Origin: Bacillota bacterium
GTDB lineage: Bacteria > Bacillota > Clostridia > Lachnospirales > Lachnospiraceae
Length of the DNA: 64,000 nucleotides
Reading direction: 5' to 3'
Assembly: GCA_023407575.1 (NCBI GenBank)
Contig: JAEYLX010000027.1
Span: 1-64,000, forward strand
Shown: in pieces, positions 48,216-57,338 of the stretch
How the letters are laid out: each line of letters begins with the position of its first letter
How positions within the stretch are numbered: the first letter of the stretch is position 1
Made by a program: the position numbers and the translations under genes
The notes under the pieces: generated by a model
What the model saw: only the letters and a program-made list of their open reading frames with translations
What the model was told of the DNA's origin: nothing
Database searches by the model: none

Positions 48216-49539
48216 TACACAACAAGAGAAAATACAGTCTGTAGAAACGAAGCCAAAATTTATACTGGCTGTGTTACCAATTATATCAATGCTTATACCA
48301 GTATTACTGGATATCTTTCATCAGATGGTGGATGTTAACACCTTTAAAATGGGGATTATTACTTTATTATTAACCGCGGCGGTATCCTTTTATATTAAAG
48401 TGAATGCCTCCGTCATCTGGAAGCAGAGGTTTGTCGGGAGCATTGTAACGATTGCTTATCTGGCAGGCATCTGTCTTCTTCTGATTCTTCCGAATTCTGA
48501 TATCTATTGTTTTTGGATGATTGGAAGTTTATTAGTATCCTTGCTCGTTGATTTAAAACTGGGAATGTTAATTCACTTTAATTTATCATTTCTTCTTGGT
48601 ATTAGCATTAGTCAAAAACCAGAGATCATGATTCAAATTTTGATTACTGGTTTGATATTAAATATGTTATCCAATGCTTTAAAGAAGAAAAGTACATTTT
48701 TGTATGCTACTATCATTATACTTTCAACTCATATCACCTTATCCTTTGCATTAAATAATTTGGTGTTTGAAGTGGAATCAAACGTTAATTATTTCTTGTC
48801 CTTGACCAGTCTATTTTTTGTAATTCTGGCGGGTGTGGTCCTCTATGTTCTTTATGACAAAAGGGTTGGATTTATAACCAATGATTCTTTAGAGGTGGAC
48901 AAACAGTTCGTTATTCCACAGGAGGAAGCAGCCTCCACACAGCAAGAGAGTTTGTTGGAGCTTGAAAAAACAACGCTGTCAAGTGCAGAAGATGATTTTA
49001 TTAACGGGATACGGACAAGCTATGAAGTACTATGTGATCCGGAGAATGATTTATTAAAACAATTAAAAGAATTTGATAATGTGTTGTATGAACATGCATT
49101 GCACATAGGTGATGTTTCCAAACGAGCGGCAATTTCTATCACTGCCAATGAGATGCTAGCTTGTGCTGGCGGACTATACCATGAAGCCGGCAAGATGAGG
49201 GGGAAGAACTATATTGAAGAGGGGTTAATTCTTGCAGATGAATATGCCTTTCCGAAAGAACTTAAAGCGATAATAAGAGAGCATAATATTAAGTATGACA
49301 AACCCAATTCTGTAGAAGCAGCTATTGTTATGATAACAGACAGTATAGTATCAACCCTTGATTACATTGAAAAAACAGGTGATAAAAAATTTACTACCAC
49401 CAAGGTAATTGAAAATATTTTTCAAATGAGAATGGACAAGGGTACCTTTGATGCGGCAGGGTTGTCCTTAAAGGATTATAAGGCTTTAAAAGAATTTTAT
49501 CATAGAGAATTTGCAACTGTTCAGAACCAATCAGAATAG
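48202..49539 (+). CDS. Short PgpH/YqfF-like membrane protein with altered HD motif
   Basis: This is a 445-residue protein in the position where Firmicutes carry pgpH/yqfF, a c-di-AMP phosphodiesterase with a 7TM region and HD domain, normally about 700 residues. About seven hydrophobic segments (residues 20-220) are followed by a C-terminal HD-like domain (about 285-440). The large extracytoplasmic HDED domain is missing. In the HD domain the canonical YHDIGKM is YHEAGKM (326-332), replacing the metal-ligand Asp by Glu, and the HH motif is EHN (360-362); Asp380 (MITDSI) is kept. Catalysis is therefore doubtful. No symbol is assigned. Confidence 0.75.
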   Translation: MKTDDTQQEKIQSVETKPKFILAVLPIISMLIPVLLDIFHQMVDVNTFKMGIITLLLTAAVSFYIKVNASVIWKQRFVGSIVTIAYLAGICLLLILPNSDIYCFWMIGSLLVSLLVDLKLGMLIHFNLSFLLGISISQKPEIMIQILITGLILNMLSNALKKKSTFLYATIIILSTHITLSFALNNLVFEVESNVNYFLSLTSLFFVILAGVVLYVLYDKRVGFITNDSLEVDKQFVIPQEEAASTQQESLLELEKTTLSSAEDDFINGIRTSYEVLCDPENDLLKQLKEFDNVLYEHALHIGDVSKRAAISITANEMLACAGGLYHEAGKMRGKNYIEEGLILADEYAFPKELKAIIREHNIKYDKPNSVEAAIVMITDSIVSTLDYIEKTGDKKFTTTKVIENIFQMRMDKGTFDAAGLSLKDYKALKEFYHREFATVQNQSE

Positions 49540-49741
49540 CTGAAAATAAGCCGCGAAAGCTTGCTTTCTACGGATAATTTTCAATATAAGAAGTGAAACA
49601 ACAAGTGGTTTCATACGTCATGCGTTTTAGTATGGCCAAAGACAATCAGCTAGGAAACTGCAGATTTTAAGCTGGATTCTGTTACAGAATTGATAATAGT
49701 ATTAAAAATATGGCTATAATTAATGAAAGGCTTAGGTGTTT

Positions 49742-50236
49742 ATGACAATTCATTTTGAGAACGAATCCACGAATAAGCTGGATTTTGATTATGAAGAATT
49801 AATTCATCAAGTAGTGGAAGAGTGCTTAGATCATGAGGAATGCCCTTATGAGGTCGATGTTAGTGTTCTATTAACGGATGATAACGAAATTATGGAGATC
49901 AACCGGGAATATAGAGAAAAGGATGCAGCAACGGATGTATTATCCTTTCCGTCCAACGAATATGATACTCCTGGTGATTTCGATAAGTTTGAAGAGGATA
50001 TCACCGCTTTTGATCCAGAGTCAGGAGAACTTCTTTTAGGTGATATTGTTATCAGTGTAGAACGAGCAATAGCACAAGCGCAGGAATATGGGCACTCCAT
50101 TAAAAGAGAAGTGGCATTTTTAACTGCTCATAGTATGTTTCACTTATTTGGATATGATCATATGGAAGAAGAGGAACGGATAAGAATGGAAGAAAAGCAA
50201 AATAATGTGTTAGAAAAGCTTGAGATATTTCGATAA
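49742..50236 (+). CDS. ybeY: Endoribonuclease YbeY
   Basis: This is a 164-residue zinc metalloprotein involved in 16S rRNA maturation and ribosome quality control. The metal-binding signature HSMFHLFGYDH (H3xH5xH form) is at about 129-139, and the substrate-facing REKDAATDVLSFP at about 55-67 is conserved. An acidic insertion (EYDTPGDFDKFEEDITAFDPESGE) precedes the LLLGDIVIS strand, as in many clostridial copies. I start at the ATG at 49742; a GTG two codons earlier overlaps the likely ribosome site (TTAGGTG). Linked to phoH as usual. Confidence 0.95.
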   Translation: MTIHFENESTNKLDFDYEELIHQVVEECLDHEECPYEVDVSVLLTDDNEIMEINREYREKDAATDVLSFPSNEYDTPGDFDKFEEDITAFDPESGELLLGDIVISVERAIAQAQEYGHSIKREVAFLTAHSMFHLFGYDHMEEEERIRMEEKQNNVLEKLEIFR

Positions 50237-50356
50237 ATAACTACCAGAAGAAATTGTAGGTAAAAACATAGAGGTATTATTTTATAAGTAACTTTAGAAT
50301 AAAAATAATGGCTAACAATATTCAATTGAAAGACATTTTTGGAGGGACTGATAAGA

Positions 50357-51454
50357 ATGAAGAAACTTTTAGTTTTAATGCTGGTTGTAGTAACAGCATT
50401 CTATATGATAGGATGTAGTAAAAACTCTTCAGATGATAAATCAGATATAGATACTGACGAAAATAATATTACCAATATAGTAACTCAAACACCCACAAGT
50501 ACACCTGCACCCACTCCGATAGTGGAAAATCATGATGGTGAGATGCGAAGTTATTTATCCGGTTTATGGGTTCCAATCGAAGTAGGTACAAAACGTCCAA
50601 TTGCAATTCAATTAAATAATTTCAAAACTGTATCCAACCAAAGTGGAATTGGACAAGCGGATATTGTATATGAATGCATTGTGGAAGGCGGAATTACCAG
50701 ACTATTAGGGATTGGAGAAAACTTTAGCGGAGACCGTATAGGCTCAGTACGTAGCTCCAGACACTATTTTGTAAGTATCGCGGATGAATATGATGCCATC
50801 TATGTACATTTTGGAAAGACAAAGTATGCCACTAAAAAAATGAATGAATTAAAGATTGATCATATGGACGGGTCCGAAGGAATTGGAACCACCGTATTCT
50901 ATAGGGATAAGAGCATTAAAGCTCCTAACAATGCGTTTGCAAGTATAGAGAGCATTCAGGCAGGTATTGCGAAAAAAGGGTTTGAGACTAAATATGCGAG
51001 TGATTTTCAGCCACACTATAGCTTCTATGAAAAGGATACAGACCTTGCAGGTGGAAATCAAGCCATGAAACTGTCCTTGCATTTCTCTGGTTATACAACC
51101 CCATATTTTGAATATAATGAGACGGATAAGTTATATTATCGTTTTCAGTTTAATGATAAGCATGTGGATTCCGTAACGAAGGAGCAGCTTAGCTTTAAAA
51201 ATATTATTGTGCAGTTTGTTAAGGAATGGGATATTGATAAAAACGATTATCAAACCATGGAGCTTACGAATGCGTCTGGAACGGGGTATTATATTACCAA
51301 CGGAACCGTAGTACCAATTACCTGGAAGAAGAAGGAAGCTGACAGATGGATGCGCTATTATAATGAAGCTGGAGAAGAGTTAAAGATTAATCCGGGAAAA
51401 ACCTATATTACCTTATTTCCTAAGGATAGGCCAGAAGATGTGAAAATCCAATAA
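50357..51454 (+). CDS. DUF3048-type lipoprotein
   Basis: This is a 365-residue exported lipoprotein. A signal peptide with lipobox (KKLLVLMLVVVTAFYMIGC, Cys at about residue 20) and a Ser/Asp/Asn- and Thr/Pro-rich linker lead to a globular domain resembling DUF3048 (YerB-like): RPIAIQLNNFKTVSNQSGIGQADIVYE, GGITRLLGIG, GSVRSSRHYFVSIADEYDAIYVHFG, and the C-terminal WKKKEADRWMRYY and PGKTYITLFP. The function is unknown. The ATG at 50357 has GGAGGG 10 nt upstream. Not obviously linked to the flippase gene that follows after 99 bp. Confidence 0.82.
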   Translation: MKKLLVLMLVVVTAFYMIGCSKNSSDDKSDIDTDENNITNIVTQTPTSTPAPTPIVENHDGEMRSYLSGLWVPIEVGTKRPIAIQLNNFKTVSNQSGIGQADIVYECIVEGGITRLLGIGENFSGDRIGSVRSSRHYFVSIADEYDAIYVHFGKTKYATKKMNELKIDHMDGSEGIGTTVFYRDKSIKAPNNAFASIESIQAGIAKKGFETKYASDFQPHYSFYEKDTDLAGGNQAMKLSLHFSGYTTPYFEYNETDKLYYRFQFNDKHVDSVTKEQLSFKNIIVQFVKEWDIDKNDYQTMELTNASGTGYYITNGTVVPITWKKKEADRWMRYYNEAGEELKINPGKTYITLFPKDRPEDVKIQ

Positions 51455-51553
51455 GTGTGAAGCTTAAGGTTTGCAGGCATCAGTATTAAATGATGTCCTG
51501 TAACAGTGAAGATACTGAATAATTACAACGTAAGATAAATGAAGGAGATTGTT

Positions 51554-53227
51554 ATGTCGGCAAGCAATAAGAATAATCAATTTTTAGTACAGGGGAGTAT
51601 TCTGGCAGTTGCTTCCATCCTAGTGCGTATCATAGGACTTGTATACCGCGTTCCCATGCAAAGGATTTATGGCTTAGAGGGTGCAGGTATCTATTCAAAA
51701 TCCTTTGAAATATATAACATTATGTTGATTATTTCTTCTTATAGTCTACCAATCGCGGTAGCGAGATTGGTTGCGGTTCGAACGGTGAAGAAGGAACACC
51801 GCAACGCCTACCGTGTTTTCTTAATTGCCATGATGTGTGCGGTGATAGTAGGTTTTATCGCTACCTTAATCGTGTTTTTTGGTGCAGATCTTTTTACTAA
51901 ACTTATTAAATCACCGAATGCTGCACTGCCGTTAAGGGTGCTTTCACCTACAATTTTTGTTTTTTCCATTATGGGTGTTCTACGTGGTTTTTATCAAGGG
52001 AAGAATACCACAATTCCAACGGCGGTTTCACAGGTATTGGAGCAAATTGTCAATGCTGTAGTGAGTGTGGTAGCTGCTTATTTACTAGTTAAGAATTTTA
52101 GTGCCAGTGTTAATGTAGCTGCTTATGGTGCTGCCGGAGGTACCTTTGGAACTTTAACAGGAGCCTTTATATCTTTATTATTCTTAATCTTCGTATTTAT
52201 AATTTATAAACCAGTTTTAAATAGGCAGCTAAAAAAAGATCATAGTGAAGTTAATGAGAGTTACCAGTCTATTTTAAAATTGCTTATGATTACCATATCA
52301 CCAATTATATTAAGCCAGTTTGTCTATCAGATTAGTGGTATTGTAGATATGGCATTGTTTGGAAATGTTATGAGTTTAAAAGAAGTCTCGGTGATTGATA
52401 ATGAAGTTTTTGGTGGTATATCAGGACAACTCTATACTTCAGATATCCTGGATTCTCTTTGGGGGATTTATAGCAATGAATATCGTTTGTTAACCAATGT
52501 TCCTGTAGCAATTGCAACAGCAATTGGTGCAACAATTGTAACTACAATCGCAACAGATTATACCAGAGGTCTTCAGGACGCAATTCGAGCGAAGGTGCAT
52601 TCAGCAGTTAAGTTTAACATGATAATTGCAATACCATCCTTTGTAGGCATGAGTGTGTTGGCAGGTCCAATCCTTAGGGTTATATTTGCGGATAGATTTA
52701 ACTTATCCTCTAATGTCATGATGCTTGGTTCAATTTCAATCGTGTTCTATGCTCTTTCAACGATAACTTCAGCCGTATTACAAGGAATTAACCGGTTAAA
52801 AACACCGGTGCTACATTCAGCAATCTCACTGGGGATACATATAATTATAGTATTTGTATTACTTCACTTTACTGATTTGAGTACCTATGCTCTTGTTATA
52901 GGTAATGTTACGTTTCCTCTGGTGGTTTGTATTCTTAACTGGATATCCATTGAAAAACATTTGAACTATCATCAGGAGGTTATAAAGACATTTTTAATTC
53001 CCTTTGTATGTTCAGGATTAATGGGCGTTGTAGCATATTTTGCTTACTATGGATTACACCTGCTCACAGGAAGTATGATATTAGCGCTTTTTATTGCAAT
53101 TCTTTTGGCAGTAATTATTTATTTTATCTTGTTAATCTTTTTACGAGGGCTTAATGAAGAGGAGATAGGTTCCTTGCCTAAAGGAAGGTCAATAATTAGT
53201 ATATTAAAAAGGATACATTTACTATAA
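51554..53227 (+). CDS. SpoVB/MurJ-like flippase
   Basis: This is a 557-residue polytopic membrane protein of the MOP superfamily (SpoVB, MurJ, YtgP group), with about 14 TM segments. The N-terminus QGSILAVASILVRIIGLVYRVPMQRIYGLEGAGIYSKSFEIYNIMLIISSYSLPIAVARLV is typical of SpoVB/YtgP proteins, which flip lipid-linked peptidoglycan precursors or act in cortex formation. An extended segment around residues 270-315 is less conserved. The ATG at 51554 follows AAGGAG by 6 nt. The next gene encodes a BofC-like protein, which supports, but does not prove, a sporulation role. Confidence 0.85.
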   Translation: MSASNKNNQFLVQGSILAVASILVRIIGLVYRVPMQRIYGLEGAGIYSKSFEIYNIMLIISSYSLPIAVARLVAVRTVKKEHRNAYRVFLIAMMCAVIVGFIATLIVFFGADLFTKLIKSPNAALPLRVLSPTIFVFSIMGVLRGFYQGKNTTIPTAVSQVLEQIVNAVVSVVAAYLLVKNFSASVNVAAYGAAGGTFGTLTGAFISLLFLIFVFIIYKPVLNRQLKKDHSEVNESYQSILKLLMITISPIILSQFVYQISGIVDMALFGNVMSLKEVSVIDNEVFGGISGQLYTSDILDSLWGIYSNEYRLLTNVPVAIATAIGATIVTTIATDYTRGLQDAIRAKVHSAVKFNMIIAIPSFVGMSVLAGPILRVIFADRFNLSSNVMMLGSISIVFYALSTITSAVLQGINRLKTPVLHSAISLGIHIIIVFVLLHFTDLSTYALVIGNVTFPLVVCILNWISIEKHLNYHQEVIKTFLIPFVCSGLMGVVAYFAYYGLHLLTGSMILALFIAILLAVIIYFILLIFLRGLNEEEIGSLPKGRSIISILKRIHLL

Positions 53228-53278
53228 TTGTATAAATAGCGAAATAATGGAGATAATATTGCCGAAGGAGTGGTTTCT

Positions 53279-53944
53279 ATGAAACTTAAAAAGGCATCAA
53301 TTTATCTCGTAGTTTTCGCATTGTTGTGCGTTTTATTTACAAGCTGCTATTATCTAAGCTACTTGCGAGCACTTAAAAATTTTAATGAACGTGCAGTTGA
53401 ACAGAAGAGTGATTTTTATAAATATTTAGAAAATATACAACCGACAGCACAACCTGATGAGGTAGAGAGTCAGGACGACGTTCCTGTAATTAAGACAGAG
53501 TCTACTGTTCTGCCAACCACAAAGTATAATTTACAAATCTATAACATGAAAACGGATACCACAGAAACTCAGGTACTAAATCCACCTGGTTATTTGGTTG
53601 GACTTACCAGGGAAGAAATAATGGATTATATCGCCTCATATATGAGCGATATGCCCTTATCCGAGTATAATAAAGGGCTAATCTCCTATGAATTGACTTA
53701 CTTTTCAGAGGATGAGATAACGATAAAGAAAACTTATAATGAAGATTTTCTCCCGTTCCGGTTCTATGTTGTCATAAAAGATGGATATGTTGTGGTATAT
53801 AACAGTGATTTGAAGAGCATATTTCGTGATACTCATATAGAAGCGAAAACTCTTCCAGAAGAAGATAGAATCAGATTAATTCAAGGTATTTATGTGAATA
53901 GCCTGGACGAGCTATATGCGCTGCTTGAAAGTTATTCCAGTTAA
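53279..53944 (+). CDS. BofC-like secreted/membrane-anchored protein
   Basis: This is a 221-residue protein with one N-terminal hydrophobic segment (about 7-25) and an extracytoplasmic region. Its last 70 residues (FRFYVVIKDGYVVVYNSDLKSIFRDTHIEAKTLPEEDRIRLIQGIYVNSLDELYALLESYSS) resemble the BofC C-terminal domain, known in Bacillus from control of pro-sigma-K processing. The middle region is not recognised. LFTSC near the end of the hydrophobic stretch resembles a weak lipobox. AAGGAG lies 8 nt before the ATG at 53279. It lies 51 bp after the flippase and is followed by a terminator. Confidence 0.65.
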   Translation: MKLKKASIYLVVFALLCVLFTSCYYLSYLRALKNFNERAVEQKSDFYKYLENIQPTAQPDEVESQDDVPVIKTESTVLPTTKYNLQIYNMKTDTTETQVLNPPGYLVGLTREEIMDYIASYMSDMPLSEYNKGLISYELTYFSEDEITIKKTYNEDFLPFRFYVVIKDGYVVVYNSDLKSIFRDTHIEAKTLPEEDRIRLIQGIYVNSLDELYALLESYSS

Positions 53945-53950
53945 AACTTA

Positions 53951-53990
53951 AGGGTTGTTGCAAACTTTATTGTTTTGCAGCAACCTCTTT
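53951..53990 (+). terminator. Terminator after the BofC-like gene
   Basis: GGTTGTTGCAAAC pairs with GTTTTGCAGCAACC around a short loop, followed by TCTTT. The remaining 53991-54199 shows only a small AGAAAGC/GCTTTC hairpin near 54097 and no gene. Confidence 0.7.
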
Positions 53991-54199
53991 AAATTTCTGA
54001 CTATAAATACTTGTAACAGCAGGACCAAGCTCGAAAACCAGCGATTTTTTCCTGTTGGGTTCTCTCCAAACTAGAAGATACATCAATTACTTTTTAGAAA
54101 GCAAGCTTTCACAGCTGATTGCTATACCTTCTGCTTGGCTCTGATTATTAAAAATTTATTAAGAATTCTTTAGTAACACCTTATACCTTAAAGAAACGC

Positions 54200-54228
54200 T
54201 TGAAATAATGCTTTCGGTAAAATATAAT
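54200..54228 (+). promoter_or_regulatory. Promoter of the FAD-oxidoreductase gene
   Basis: TTGAAA (54200-54205), a 17-nt spacer and TATAAT (54223-54228). The ATG at 54227 overlaps the -10 box and so cannot be the translation start, supporting the downstream TTG start. Confidence 0.7.
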
Positions 54229-54265
54229 GAAACAAATGCGAAACTTTACATGTGGAGGCGTTCAA

Positions 54266-55606
54266 TTGGAATATGATGTGATCGTCATAGGAGCAGGAGC
54301 TTCTGGGTTGACTGCGGCAATTGCTGCGGCACGAGAAGGTAGTTCAGTTCTTGTGATTGAGCAAATGGATAAAGCAGGTAAAAAAATATTAGCTACAGGC
54401 AATGGGAAATGTAATTATACTAATTTACATCAAAGCCCTGATTGCTACCGTTCCGATGACAGCGCATTTGCTATGAAAGTGCTGTCTTGTTTTGACGTTG
54501 AAAAAACGTTGCAGTTCTTTAAGGAAATTGGAATCTATCCGAGGGAACGGGAGGGGTATCTGTATCCCAATTCTGAACAAGCGGCAAGTGTTGTGTCTGT
54601 ACTCATGCTGGAATGCCTGGCACTTAAGGTGGAATTTCGATATGAGGAGAAAGTAATTAATATTAAAAAACCTGACTTTACCGTAATAACGAAAAAAGTT
54701 GAGGCAGATAAGGGTAATAAATTTAAGAATTCAAATAACACGAATTCAAATAGCAAAAGTTCAAATAGTAATAACATGACCATAAAAACTTATTCGTATC
54801 AATCGGATAAATTGATTATTGCAGCTGGAGGATGTGCTTCACCTAAGCTTGGATCTGATGGAAGTGGATTCGAATTGGCAAGGTTGTTTGGTCATACCAT
54901 AATCAAACCATTACCAGCACTGGTTTCGCTTTTATCACCACAAAAATATTGTAAGACGATATCAGGTGTCAGAGTAAAAGCAAAGGTTACTGCTTTTGCA
55001 GAGGATTTTCAAAAAGGGAATGAAAATACAATTAAACTACTTGGAACGGAAAAAGGAGAAATTGTTTTTTCAGATATCGGTATTTCCGGAATCCCGATTA
55101 TGCAGGTAAGCCGATTTGTGTCAAAAGCGTTAGATCAACGGGAAAAGGTATATTTGGAACTTGATTATTTTGCAGAACTTTCAAAACAGGAGTTAGCAAC
55201 TATAATTAAGCAAAGGATTAATAAAAGTCCACATAAAACAATAGAAGAAATGATGATTGGCCTCTTAAATCATAAACTATCTTATGTATTACTTCAGCAA
55301 GCAGAGTTAGATCTGACGAAGAACTGTCTGCCTATGACTAATGAAGAAATTGATCGTTTGGTTTTAACCTTAAAAGAGCATAGAATGGTGATTAATTCTA
55401 CAAACTCCTTTGAATTTGCACAGGTCAGTACCGGAGGAGTTAAAACCAGTGAGGTAGATCCCCGTTCTATGGAATCTAAACTACAGCAGAAGCTTTATCT
55501 GACAGGAGAATTGTTGGATGTCGATGGTACCTGTGGGGGTTATAATCTTCAATGGGCTTGGAGTTCTGGATATTTAGCTGGAATAACAGCAGGAGCAAAT
55601 AAATAG
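54266..55606 (+). CDS. HI0933/BaiN-like FAD oxidoreductase with repeat-derived insert
   Basis: This is a 446-residue flavoprotein. It has the FAD-binding YDVIVIGAGASGLTAAIAAARE N-terminus, the family-specific GKKILATGNGKCNYTN, the GGCASPKLGSDGSGFELARLFGH segment, and the C-terminal VSTGGVKTSEVDPRSMESK and DVDGTCGGYNLQWAWSSGYLAG. The family includes enzymes annotated as aminoacetone oxidases or bile-acid dehydrogenases; the substrate here is unknown. Around 54709-54780 a low-complexity Asn/Ser/Lys stretch (NSNNTNSNSKSSNSNN) is encoded by short repeats. I use a TTG start at 54266 with GGAGG 7 nt upstream. Confidence 0.82.
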   Translation: MEYDVIVIGAGASGLTAAIAAAREGSSVLVIEQMDKAGKKILATGNGKCNYTNLHQSPDCYRSDDSAFAMKVLSCFDVEKTLQFFKEIGIYPREREGYLYPNSEQAASVVSVLMLECLALKVEFRYEEKVINIKKPDFTVITKKVEADKGNKFKNSNNTNSNSKSSNSNNMTIKTYSYQSDKLIIAAGGCASPKLGSDGSGFELARLFGHTIIKPLPALVSLLSPQKYCKTISGVRVKAKVTAFAEDFQKGNENTIKLLGTEKGEIVFSDIGISGIPIMQVSRFVSKALDQREKVYLELDYFAELSKQELATIIKQRINKSPHKTIEEMMIGLLNHKLSYVLLQQAELDLTKNCLPMTNEEIDRLVLTLKEHRMVINSTNSFEFAQVSTGGVKTSEVDPRSMESKLQQKLYLTGELLDVDGTCGGYNLQWAWSSGYLAGITAGANK

Positions 55607-55694
55607 TCTTAATAATACTTATAGCAATAAATAATGCAAATAAGTAATAATTAATACAAATAAGTGACCGCATAGATGATAAAGGAATATTAGA

Positions 55695-57299
55695 ATGATA
55701 CGCATTGCACAAATAAAGCTTCCAATTAAGCATACCGTGGAAGACTTAAAAAAATCGGTAGCAAAGGCACTCAAACTATCACCATCTGATTTGTTTGAAT
55801 TGGAAATAGTTAAAAAATCAATTGATGCCAGAAAAGATGAGATTAAATACATCTATACATTAGAAGTGTCTTTAAAAAACAAGGGAATTGAGGCAGAGAA
55901 ACAGCTTGTAAATCGCTGTCATAATATCAATATTACACTATCTACAAAAGAAAATTACAAATTTAGTTCCCAAGCCGAGCAAAAACTCAAATTAAGACCT
56001 GTCGTTGTTGGTACCGGGCCAGCAGGATTATTTGCAGCCTTTCAGTTGGCAAGCTACGGATATCAGCCTCTTGTTATTGAACGGGGAGATGAAGTAAGTA
56101 AGAGAGTAAGGGCAGTAGAACATTTTTGGAGTACCAATGAACTATCGCCAGAAAGTAATGTTCAATTTGGTGAAGGTGGAGCAGGAACCTTCTCAGACGG
56201 TAAGTTAAATACGATGGTGAAAGATAGTAATCATCGCTATCGACTCATTATGGAAACCTTTGTGAATTATGGTGCACCCTCTGAAATATTATACCTGAAT
56301 AAACCCCATATTGGCACAGATAAGCTTCGTTATGTTGTGGAAAATATGCGTAAAGAAATTATTCGCTTGGGCGGAGAGGTACGTTTTAATACAAAACTTA
56401 CGGATTTAATTATAGAGAACGGACAATTAGTGGGAGTTGAACTTAACCATTCAGAAAAACTCCCCTGCAAGGTGTTAATACCTGCAATTGGGCATAGTGC
56501 CAGAGATACATTTCAGATGTTCAAGGACAAAAACTTGAAATTAACACCAAAGGCTTTTGCCATTGGTTTGAGAATCGAGCACCCACAAAGCGTGATAAGT
56601 AATTCCCAATACGGTAAGGAGTATATTCACCTTCCTGCTGCGGATTACAAATTAACACACCAGACCTCTTCTGGAAGAGGAGTCTATTCCTTCTGTATGT
56701 GTCCTGGAGGATTTGTGGTAAATGCTTCTTCGGAAAATAGACATATGGCTGTGAATGGTATGAGTAATTATCTTCGTGATGAAGCAAATGCCAACAGTGC
56801 AATTGTTGTCACGGTTCAACCATCAGATTTTGGTGGTGTAGATCCCCTTAGTGGAGTTGTATTTCAGAGAAAATGGGAAAAAGCTGCTTATGAAGCTGGC
56901 AATGGTTATGTTCCAGTTCAGCTGTTTGGAGACTTGTTAAAGAATCGAGATAGTGTTACCATTGGTAAAGTTATCCCTAATATTAAGGGTAACTATCGTT
57001 TAACTAATTTAATGAATTGCTTACCTGATCACATTATTGATTCTTTAAAGGAAGGAATTCTTGCTTTTGACCATAAAATAAAAGGGTTTGCGGATGAAGA
57101 GGCAGTGCTAAGCGGTGTGGAGACACGAACCTCTTCGCCAGTTCGTATTGAGAGAGATGCTAACCTGGAAAGCAATATAAAGGGAATCTATCCTTGCGGT
57201 GAAGGGGCTGGATATGCAGGTGGAATCACCTCGGCTGCAATGGATGGAATAAAGGTTTTTGAAGCAATAGCAAGTCAATATAAACCGAATTACAATTAG
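55695..57299 (+). CDS. FAD-dependent dehydrogenase-like protein (COG2509 type)
   Basis: This is a 534-residue protein. An N-terminal domain of about 95 residues (MIRIAQIKLPIKHTVEDLKKSVAKALKL) precedes an FAD-binding Rossmann fold (LRPVVVGTGPAGLFAAFQLASYGYQPLVIERG) and the characteristic NVQFGEGGAGTFSDGKLNTMVKD, RIEHPQSVISNSQYG, CMCPGGFVVNASSE, and C-terminal YPCGEGAGYAGGITSAAMDGIKV. These match a widespread family of uncharacterised flavoproteins. It follows the preceding FAD gene by 88 bp; the start has a weak ribosome site (AAGGAATATTAG). No substrate can be assigned. Confidence 0.85.
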   Translation: MIRIAQIKLPIKHTVEDLKKSVAKALKLSPSDLFELEIVKKSIDARKDEIKYIYTLEVSLKNKGIEAEKQLVNRCHNINITLSTKENYKFSSQAEQKLKLRPVVVGTGPAGLFAAFQLASYGYQPLVIERGDEVSKRVRAVEHFWSTNELSPESNVQFGEGGAGTFSDGKLNTMVKDSNHRYRLIMETFVNYGAPSEILYLNKPHIGTDKLRYVVENMRKEIIRLGGEVRFNTKLTDLIIENGQLVGVELNHSEKLPCKVLIPAIGHSARDTFQMFKDKNLKLTPKAFAIGLRIEHPQSVISNSQYGKEYIHLPAADYKLTHQTSSGRGVYSFCMCPGGFVVNASSENRHMAVNGMSNYLRDEANANSAIVVTVQPSDFGGVDPLSGVVFQRKWEKAAYEAGNGYVPVQLFGDLLKNRDSVTIGKVIPNIKGNYRLTNLMNCLPDHIIDSLKEGILAFDHKIKGFADEEAVLSGVETRTSSPVRIERDANLESNIKGIYPCGEGAGYAGGITSAAMDGIKVFEAIASQYKPNYN

Positions 57300-57338
57300 T
57301 AATCTATACCTAGGAAAATACGTTTGGGAGGATCTTGT

